A stretch of DNA of 25,490 nt, from contig JAGBZE010000055.1 of the NCBI GenBank assembly GCA_017628435.1, forward strand, positions 1 through 25,490, given 5' to 3'. Every line of letters starts with the position of its first letter. Position 1 is the stretch's first letter. The translations under genes and the position numbers were made by a program. Shown in pieces: positions 20,848-25,490 of this stretch. The notes under the pieces were generated by a model. The model searched no databases and had not been told where the DNA came from. It saw only the letters and a list, made by a program, of their open reading frames with translations. Source of the stretch: Akkermansia sp. (lineage in GTDB: Bacteria > Verrucomicrobiota > Verrucomicrobiia > Verrucomicrobiales > Akkermansiaceae).

Positions 20848-22320
20848 TTATAGCTTTTCGATAACGCGGAGTTTGGCGCTGCGGGCACGGGGGTTCGCGG
20901 CCAGTTCGGCCTCGCTTGCCATTATGGGCTTGCGGGTAACCAGGCGGGCGGCGTATTCCGGGTTGGGGCGAGGTGCCGGCCATTCCGGGCGGTCGATTTC
21001 CGGGCGGGTCACGCGGTCAAAGTAGCGTTTGACTGCACGATCCTCCAAGCTGTGGAAAGTGATGATGGCGAAGCGGCCGCCGCTCTTGAGCATGCTCAGA
21101 CCGCTTTCCAGCAGGGCATCCAGCGCGCCGAGCTCATCATTCACGGCGATGCGGAGCGCCTGGAAGGAGCGGGTGGCGGGGTGCTGCTTGCCCTTGCGGG
21201 GCAGCACAGCGGCAATGATGGCTGCCAGCTGCGTAGTGGTGGTGATGGGGGCTTTGGCGCGTTCCTGCACAATGCGGCGTGCAATGGCGCGGCTGGCGCG
21301 TTCTTCGCCGTACTGCCACAGGATGTCTGCCAGCTCGCTCTCGGCTGCCGTGTTCACGATGTCGGCAGCGCTGCGGGGAGCAGCGGGGTTCATGCGCATG
21401 TCCAACGGGCCTTCAGCCAGGAAGGAGAAGCCGCGCTCGGCCTGGTCGACCTGCGGGGAAGAGATGCCGATATCGGCCAGCAGACCATCCACCTGCTGTA
21501 CGCCCTGGGCTTTCAGCAGCTCGGCGGCGTTGCGGAAATTGCCGGCCACGATGTGCAGGCGGTCAGCATAGGCAGCCAGTCGCTTGCGGGCAGCCTGGCG
21601 GGCTGCGGGGTCCTGGTCGATGCCCCACACGGTGGCTCCGCCCTGCAGCATCAGCTCGGTGTGGCCGCCGCCACCCAGGGTGGCATCCACCAGCACGCGG
21701 CCTTCTGCAGGTTGCAGGGCGGCCACGGCTTCTTCGCGGAGCACGGTCACGTGGTGGAACTCGGGGGCGGCTTCTGCGTCAGCATTCGTGTCAGCCTCAG
21801 GAGCTACGGCGGCTTCGGCCTGGCGGCAGCTTTCCTGCCACTCGGCAGCCTCGGCAGCGCTGATAGCCTCCACCAGCGGGGTGGGGTGCCAGATGATTTC
21901 CGGGGTGCAGGTGCACCAGCGGCTCACCAGGGTGTCAATGCCTTCCTCGCCGCTCAGCTCCACCAGCACGGTGGCGGTGCAGGGGGTGAGGCGGTAGGCC
22001 AGCACCTGTTCCTCGCGCTGCAGCTTCGCTGCCAAGGCGCCCACGCGCGTAAAAGGCTGCTGGCTCAGGGCACAGGTATCCAGGGGTGCCACCACGGCAC
22101 GGGTAGACAGCTCACGCAGCTCCTCACCAAGGTGGGTCAGGGTGCCGCGGGCGCCTTTGATGCCCGCATCACGCATACGCGCGAGCAATTCGCGCCTGGC
22201 TTCCTGCCAGGCGTCCAGCTGCGCTGTGCTCAGCGCACCGCTCTCCCACATGGTCACCTTGTAACAGGTCCCGGATGGTGTGGCGGCGGCAGCGTGGTGT
22301 TCTGTTGCTACCTGGGTCAT
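20848..22320 (-). CDS. rsmH: 16S rRNA (cytosine(1402)-N4)-methyltransferase with an extra N-terminal domain
   Basis: The product is 490 residues, whereas RsmH is normally about 310. The methyltransferase begins at FHHVTVLREEAV (188). It shows the SAM loop DATLGGGGH (212-220), GIDQDPAA (233-240), LLADIGISSPQ (280-290), LDMRM (306-310), the ALRIAVNDEL stretch (388-397), ITFHSLEDR (420-428) and RSAKLRVIE (480-488). It methylates C1402 in the ribosomal P site. Residues 1-185 are extra: a Cys/Trp-containing domain (about 18-150) followed by an Ala/Glu/Asp linker. I do not recognise it. The ATG overlaps the mraZ stop as ATGA, so the long form is the natural one, with no strong alternative start near residue 188. 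Confidence 0.95.
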   Translation of the reverse strand: MTQVATEHHAAAATPSGTCYKVTMWESGALSTAQLDAWQEARRELLARMRDAGIKGARGTLTHLGEELRELSTRAVVAPLDTCALSQQPFTRVGALAAKLQREEQVLAYRLTPCTATVLVELSGEEGIDTLVSRWCTCTPEIIWHPTPLVEAISAAEAAEWQESCRQAEAAVAPEADTNADAEAAPEFHHVTVLREEAVAALQPAEGRVLVDATLGGGGHTELMLQGGATVWGIDQDPAARQAARKRLAAYADRLHIVAGNFRNAAELLKAQGVQQVDGLLADIGISSPQVDQAERGFSFLAEGPLDMRMNPAAPRSAADIVNTAAESELADILWQYGEERASRAIARRIVQERAKAPITTTTQLAAIIAAVLPRKGKQHPATRSFQALRIAVNDELGALDALLESGLSMLKSGGRFAIITFHSLEDRAVKRYFDRVTRPEIDRPEWPAPRPNPEYAARLVTRKPIMASEAELAANPRARSAKLRVIEKL

Positions 22321-22766
22321 GTGAGAATGCCGAATACCTTGTCCATTTCCAGTTTCGCCAGGGCTTCTGCCGTCTTCGTGGCCTCGAAGTCAGCCGGTGC
22401 CCAGATTTCGAAATACGACCCGCGACCTACAATCGTCGCGTTGTCCGCCAGTTTCAGGCGTTCGCGTTGTGCCTTGGGAATGAGTAGCTTGCCTTGGCTG
22501 CTCACCTCAGCTTCGAAGCTCAGGCCGATGATGGTGCCAATGTAGCGGTTCACGGCGGCGGGGTCGAATCCACGTGCTTCTGCGTGGTTGCGAATCCCGT
22601 TTACCATTTCCTCAAAGCTCTCTTTTGTGTAGCACTTCAGGATCGGATACCCTTCATTCTGAGCATCTATCATCCACAGTGTTGCCCCCTGCGCGTCACG
22701 CCAGCCGGCCGGAACAGCCATGCGGCTCTTCGGGTCGAGTTTGTGCGTCACGTTGCCCGTGAACAT
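22317..22766 (-). CDS. mraZ: Transcriptional regulator MraZ
   Basis: The product is 149 residues from ATG 22766, which gives the family-typical start MFTGNV-T-H-K-L-D. An ATG at 22787 would add seven residues, and the frame is open to 22832. Two SpoVT/AbrB-like halves are visible: LDPKSRMAVPAGW near the start, and the second half with VSSQGKLLIPKAQRERL at about 88-105. MraZ forms a ring that binds tandem repeats in front of its own operon and usually represses dcw genes. Candidate repeats lie at its promoter (22793-22833). It is the first gene of the cluster and overlaps rsmH by 4 bp. Confidence 0.94.
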   Translation of the reverse strand: MFTGNVTHKLDPKSRMAVPAGWRDAQGATLWMIDAQNEGYPILKCYTKESFEEMVNGIRNHAEARGFDPAAVNRYIGTIIGLSFEAEVSSQGKLLIPKAQRERLKLADNATIVGRGSYFEIWAPADFEATKTAEALAKLEMDKVFGILT

Positions 22767-22795
22767 TACTGTGGAGACACTATTCATGTATGCGA

Positions 22796-22833
22796 GTACA
22801 CTTACCTGCACCACCAGTACACTCCAATACACC
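22796..22833 (-). promoter_or_regulatory. Candidate MraZ operator: about 10-bp-periodic GTGTA repeats
   Basis: On the minus strand, units GTGTATTGGA, GTGTACTGGT, GGTGCAGGTA and AGTGTACTCG follow each other with a 10-base period; the third is degenerate. They contain TGGAG and TGGTG at 10-bp spacing, similar to the TGGGN-N5 boxes of E. coli MraZ. They cover the -10 box of the mraZ promoter. Confidence 0.5.
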
Positions 22834-22844
22834 TAAAAAGTCAA
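22816..22844 (-). promoter_or_regulatory. Putative promoter of the mraZ-dcw operon
   Basis: TTGACT (22839-22844), exactly 17 bp, and TGTACT (22816-22821) on the minus strand. The predicted start is 22809, giving a leader of 22 nt to ATG 22787 or 43 nt to ATG 22766. The -10 box lies inside the GTGTA repeats. Confidence 0.55.
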
Positions 22845-22924
22845 CTCAAATTTCTGGCTTGAGGGTAAATTTGTGTCGAATTTGGCAAATTTATTTTCTA
22901 TTTGGGGAGAATTTGTGCGGTGGG

Positions 22925-22943
22925 GTGTATGGGAGTGTACTGA
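22925..22943 (+). promoter_or_regulatory. Inverted second arm of the GTGTA repeats
   Basis: GTGTATGGGA and GTGTACTGA on the plus strand are the reverse complement of 22814-22832 with 17 of 19 matches, 92 bp apart. It lies 23 bp upstream of the -35 box of the divergent gene. Confidence 0.5.
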
Positions 22944-22966
22944 AGTTGATTCAGCTGCTGGGTAAC

Positions 22967-22995
22967 TTGACAAATTATGCCTGCAAGTGTATGAT
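22967..22995 (+). promoter_or_regulatory. Strong promoter of the small membrane protein gene
   Basis: TTGACA (22967-22972), exactly 17 bp, and TATGAT (22990-22995) are near consensus. The predicted start is 23002, one base before ATG 23003. Confidence 0.65.
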
Positions 22996-23002
22996 TCAGA
23001 CG

Positions 23003-23326
23003 ATGCAGGGCGCGAAAAATAAGGATTATACGTGGAAAATGGCTAATTTCTACATCTGTGTGCTGGTGTGGGCGGAGATGCTGGTCATGCTGTGGCTGCG
23101 CTATCCCTGTAACCACGGGGATGACTTCAGAAAGAACCTCTGCCTCTTCCTTGCGTGTGGTGTGCTGACCGTAGTGCCGCGGCAGAGATGCCGGGTCGCT
23201 GTGCTGGTGCTTGCCCTGCTGGGTGTACTGGCGGTCCTGGGACTGGACTACTTCAATATGGCGCTGGATTACGATACCTGGATTCAGCGCGGCATGCCGC
23301 CCTGGGGCGAGGTGCGGGCAAAATAA
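23003..23326 (+). CDS. Small membrane protein, function unknown
   Basis: The product is 107 residues from ATG 23003, chosen because the near-consensus promoter would begin transcription at 23002. An internal ATG at 23039 gives 95 residues and keeps all membrane segments. Hydrophobic stretches lie at about 14-34, 47-60 and 64-84, separated by short basic loops (RYPCNHGDDFRKN and PRQRCR), with a polar C-terminus containing WIQRGMPPWGE. I do not recognise a family. It is divergent from mraZ, and a copy of the mraZ operator-like repeats lies upstream, so it could share MraZ control. Confidence 0.6.
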   Translation: MQGAKNKDYTWKMANFYICVLVWAEMLVMLWLRYPCNHGDDFRKNLCLFLACGVLTVVPRQRCRVAVLVLALLGVLAVLGLDYFNMALDYDTWIQRGMPPWGEVRAK

Positions 23327-23352
23327 AACCCGCTCCCTAGTCAGGAGCGGGT
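23322..23352 (-). terminator. Terminator of the Nudix-like gene
   Basis: A perfect 9-bp stem (ACCCGCTCC 23328-23336 with 23344-23352) has a 7-base loop and on the minus strand is followed by TTTATTTTG. It abuts the stop of the convergent small membrane protein gene and may also serve that gene weakly. Confidence 0.75.
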
Positions 23353-23379
23353 GTGGTGTATGAAAGTGTATCGGGCTGG

Positions 23380-23988
23380 TCAGTTGGCCTTGAGCGCATC
23401 CACGCAGATGGCGGACCAGGTTTCGAGGCGCTCGTAAAGCGGACCGGCGAGCTCATCGAGGGAGCGGAAGGCGAGGTCGGCCAGAGCTTTTTCATTGGGT
23501 GCTACCTGGTCATCCTCCAGTTCGAAGCGGTGCACAAAGCCGAGGTGCACGGAGCCTACTTCGTTGGTGTCATCGTTGATGATGGCGAAGAGCTCCTGGG
23601 TGGCAGAGCCGGTGAAGGTGATTTCCTCGCGAATCTCGCGTTCCATGCCGGCGAGGTAGGTGGAGATGGAGTCGGTGAGCCCATCGATGGGGTTGATATG
23701 GCCGCCGATGCCGAGGGACATCTTGTTGTGCAGGCGGGATTCGCCGCCCTTGGAGGTGCGGGCATAAGCCAGAATACGGCCCTGGTGGCAGAAGATGGCA
23801 TAGGTGATGAGCTGCTTGAACTGCGGGCTCTGCTCTGCCAGTTCGCGATCCATGTAGCGTGCCACGCCGGGCTGCAGGAATGCGGTCAGGTAATCCTGCG
23901 GATTGAGTTTTACACCATTGAACGCGCCCACTGCCTCAAAGGCTTCGCGGGGGACGACGAGTACCTGTTCTCCATTGTAGCGTGACAT
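23380..23988 (-). CDS. Nudix (MutT-like) family hydrolase, atypical Nudix box
   Basis: The product is 202 residues. The core has a beta strand IFCHQGRILAYAR (65-77), GIGGHINPIDG (93-103) and a helix with REIREE (117-122), matching the RE-x-x-EE part of the Nudix box. The glycine-to-RE spacing is longer than the canonical G-x5-E-x7-REUxEE, and the expected Glu is not in place. This resembles the predicted MutT-type phosphoesterase group with a GGHI motif (COG4112 type). The N-terminal 60 residues are family-specific. Expected activity: cytoplasmic hydrolysis of a nucleoside-diphosphate-linked or other phosphate compound; substrate unknown. The promoter would start transcription exactly at the A of ATG 23988. 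Confidence 0.75.
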   Translation of the reverse strand: MSRYNGEQVLVVPREAFEAVGAFNGVKLNPQDYLTAFLQPGVARYMDRELAEQSPQFKQLITYAIFCHQGRILAYARTSKGGESRLHNKMSLGIGGHINPIDGLTDSISTYLAGMEREIREEITFTGSATQELFAIINDDTNEVGSVHLGFVHRFELEDDQVAPNEKALADLAFRSLDELAGPLYERLETWSAICVDALKAN

Positions 23989-23994
23989 GGGGGC

Positions 23995-24024
23995 ATACTA
24001 ACACACCGGCCCTTGGTTTGTGAA
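23995..24024 (-). promoter_or_regulatory. Putative promoter of the Nudix-like gene
   Basis: TTCACA (24019-24024), 18 bp, and TAGTAT (23995-24000) on the minus strand. The predicted start is 23988, the A of the start codon. Confidence 0.45.
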
Positions 24025-24159
24025 GCTCAGAGTGTGGCTTACTTACACCTGACCCTTTTTTGCTGCGTGCAGAGAGTACACGCCGTTGTTGTGTAGCGCG
24101 AAGTTGGGTGTGCTGTATTTGCTATGCTGTTCACCAGGCTTATTGCCGGAAAAGGATTC

Positions 24160-24198
24160 GTATAAATGAACAACGCGCCCTGTGGTAGGGCGCGTTGT
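24160..24198 (-). terminator. Terminator of the gene ending at 24224
   Basis: A perfect 12-bp stem (24170-24181 with 24187-24198, ACAACGCGCCCT and its complement) has a 5-base loop, followed on the minus strand by TCATTTATA. Confidence 0.75.
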
Positions 24199-24223
24199 GA
24201 TTGAAAAGAGGCTTCAGGTGTGT

Positions 24224-25246
24224 TTATTTGATACGAAGCTTAGATTTGTTTCCCAATGTCTTCTGGCGCAGCGAGGCCTTGACGCTGGCGGAGTTGTCGC
24301 GGAGACGATCAGCGCGTTTCTCAAGCTTGCGGCGTTCGTTGCTGCGGCCAACTGCACTGATGATGGTAATCAGGACAACCAGCCCTACACCAATGAGAAT
24401 CCAATGGATGGTTTCCAGTTTATCCAGCCCGAGCTTAGCCAGCAGGTTGGCGAAATCACTACCGCGGTCGCCCTTCTGCTTGACAGTCTTGATGGGTTTG
24501 ACCTTAATCGGGGTCTCAACCACCGGCCCGGTTTCCTGCGGTTCTTCAACCTCAACTACCACAGTCTGTGGTTCTTCTTCTTCCGGTTCCTCCGGGGTCT
24601 CGATAACAACCGGCTTCTTGGCGGGCTTGGCCTTCTTCTTGACTTCATCGGTCTTATTGGCGGTGTAGAGACGGGTCTCCTCGTCTTCCAGCAGGGCTTT
24701 TACAACATCGCCGCCCATGGTGCTACCCATGATAGTGGTACCCGATGATGTGCTTCCTTCAGAAATGTGACGACGGTTTTCCTTGGGAGGCTTGGGATAG
24801 AAGGTGAGACGCAGGCATTTGTTGGCGCCGGAAAGCTCCTCGAACATATAGCCGCTGTCGAACTTCATGGCGCGGGAGCGATCCATGAAATATTTGGCGG
24901 CTTTGGCGGCTGAGAATTTGCGCCAGGCGGCCTCTTCGAATTTGCCGATGTCTGCTGCATCTTTATCGGCATCATCCAGAGAAACAGGCGTGCGGTAATC
25001 TACTACGATGCAGATGAGTTTACCTGTCTTGCTTTCAAAATCAATGGTCAGTTTGCGGTTGTCATCCAGGTTCCAGATACGTCGCACGCTGAGGTCGCTC
25101 AGGACGCGGTATGCGTAGTCTTTCGTAAGATTTTCGTCTGCCTCTGTACGGGTCAGGGTAGGAGAGAGATCGCTCAACTGGATTGCCATGACTGCCGGAG
25201 AAAAAAGAGTCAGGCATGTCAGAACGCTGAGAAAGAATTTTTTCAT
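24224..25246 (-). CDS. Exported, C-terminally membrane-anchored protein of unknown function
   Basis: The product is 340 residues. A signal peptide (1-21, ending AVMA) is followed by an unrecognised alpha/beta domain (about 25-155) with the segment KLTIDFESKTGKLICIVVDYRTP. A low-complexity linker rich in Pro, Glu, Val and Lys follows (about 195-265). A transmembrane helix near 284-303 (HWILIGVGLVVLITIISAVG) and a strongly basic, probably cytoplasmic tail complete it. This gives a type I topology with a folded periplasmic head, charged stalk and positive tail. The ATG at 25246 supplies the signal peptide, and the promoter would start the mRNA 2 nt upstream of it. It has its own terminator, so it seems monocistronic. 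Confidence 0.75.
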   Translation of the reverse strand: MKKFFLSVLTCLTLFSPAVMAIQLSDLSPTLTRTEADENLTKDYAYRVLSDLSVRRIWNLDDNRKLTIDFESKTGKLICIVVDYRTPVSLDDADKDAADIGKFEEAAWRKFSAAKAAKYFMDRSRAMKFDSGYMFEELSGANKCLRLTFYPKPPKENRRHISEGSTSSGTTIMGSTMGGDVVKALLEDEETRLYTANKTDEVKKKAKPAKKPVVIETPEEPEEEEPQTVVVEVEEPQETGPVVETPIKVKPIKTVKQKGDRGSDFANLLAKLGLDKLETIHWILIGVGLVVLITIISAVGRSNERRKLEKRADRLRDNSASVKASLRQKTLGNKSKLRIK

Positions 25247-25254
25247 ACCGGCAC

Positions 25255-25283
25255 ATAATAGCAGGTTGTCAGTGGGCTTACAA
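25255..25283 (-). promoter_or_regulatory. Putative promoter of the gene starting at 25246
   Basis: TTGTAA (25278-25283), exactly 17 bp, and TATTAT (25255-25260) on the minus strand. The predicted start is 25248, 2 nt before the ATG. Confidence 0.5.
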
Positions 25284-25418
25284 GCCTTTAGTTCGTGTTA
25301 GAAAACAAAACTGCGGTGATTACGGGTGCGAGCAGGCGCGTACGAGGGTTAAAATAACCTTCTTTCAATGTTTTTTTTCAGAAATTGAAAAAGAAATGGT
25401 TTTTTCTGATTTTTGGGG

Positions 25419-25446
25419 TTGACATCTACGGGAATTAGAGTAGAAT
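25419..25446 (+). promoter_or_regulatory. Strong promoter of a gene beyond the right edge
   Basis: TTGACA (25419-25424), 16 bp, and TAGAAT (25441-25446), preceded by A/T-rich sequence (25363-25414) that could act as an UP element. The predicted start is 25453. Confidence 0.6.
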
Positions 25447-25452
25447 CCCGCA

Positions 25453-25490
25453 GCCGGATTTCACTCCGGCAGGGAAACAGAAAGGAAAGA
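25453..25490 (+). promoter_or_regulatory. Leader with 5' hairpin and Shine-Dalgarno sequence, gene start outside window
   Basis: The transcript would open with the stem GCCGGA (25453-25458) / TCCGGC (25465-25470) and then carry AAAGGA (25481-25486), the clearest ribosome binding site in the window. The coding sequence should start within a few bases beyond 25490. Confidence 0.5.

Noticed and set aside
20848..22320. A fusion artefact or frameshift at the start of rsmH
   Set aside because: The frame is continuous, coupled to mraZ by an ATGA overlap, and the extension has normal composition for the region, so it appears to be a genuine part of the gene.

Overview
The window looks like chromosome of a verrucomicrobial bacterium close to Akkermansia. 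This is an inference from the gene content. There is a PEP-CTERM/exosortase-sorted surface protein with the C-terminus IPEPATATLSLL...RRRRK, a secreted sulfatase, lipoproteins with Ala/Glu-rich or acidic tails, and a complete-looking run of division and cell wall (dcw) genes with meso-diaminopimelate-type MurE. No rRNA, tRNA, phage, IS or CRISPR was seen.

Layout: (1) 1-384, the start of a DUF805 membrane protein on the minus strand, cut by the window edge. (2) 630-1481 minus, a lipoprotein with a long Ser/Asp/Glu tail; diverging from it, 1661-4087 plus, a helical-repeat lipoprotein followed 15 bp later by nspC (carboxynorspermidine decarboxylase). (3) 4177-8702 minus, a sulfatase, a PEP-CTERM protein and an aldo/keto reductase, separated by two gene-free stretches rich in palindromes. 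(4) 9200-22766 minus, one tightly packed cluster in transcription order mraZ, rsmH, ftsL-like, ftsI, murE, murF, mraY, murD, a LysM membrane protein, ftsW, murG, L,D-transpeptidase. Gaps are a few tens of bases at most and several junctions overlap as ATGA, so it is probably one operon. It makes lipid II precursors, flips and polymerises them at the septum (FtsW/FtsI/FtsL), and ends with a crosslinking-type enzyme. murC, murB, ddl, ftsQ, ftsA and ftsZ are not in the window. (5) 23003-23326 plus, a small membrane protein divergent from mraZ. (6) 23380-25246 minus, a Nudix-like hydrolase and a secreted/anchored protein of unknown function. (7) 25419-25490, a strong promoter, 5' hairpin and ribosome binding site for a plus-strand gene just beyond the right edge.

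The most unusual material is non-coding. Between the aldo/keto reductase and the L,D-transpeptidase lie arrays of short perfect hairpins whose stems differ but which are joined by a constant 7-base linker (ATTTCGT), in opposite orientations on the two sides, with a direct repeat between. In front of the PEP-CTERM gene two copies of a perfect palindrome each fill the spacer of a promoter-like sequence. The mraZ promoter carries about 10-bp-periodic GTGTA repeats that recur as an inverted arm facing the divergent gene. A 7-bp tandem repeat lies at the uncertain start of the L,D-transpeptidase gene. Finally, many sigma70-like promoters sit so that transcription would begin at, or within 3 bases of, the start codon, suggesting frequent leaderless mRNAs. 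All promoter, terminator and RNA calls were made by eye.
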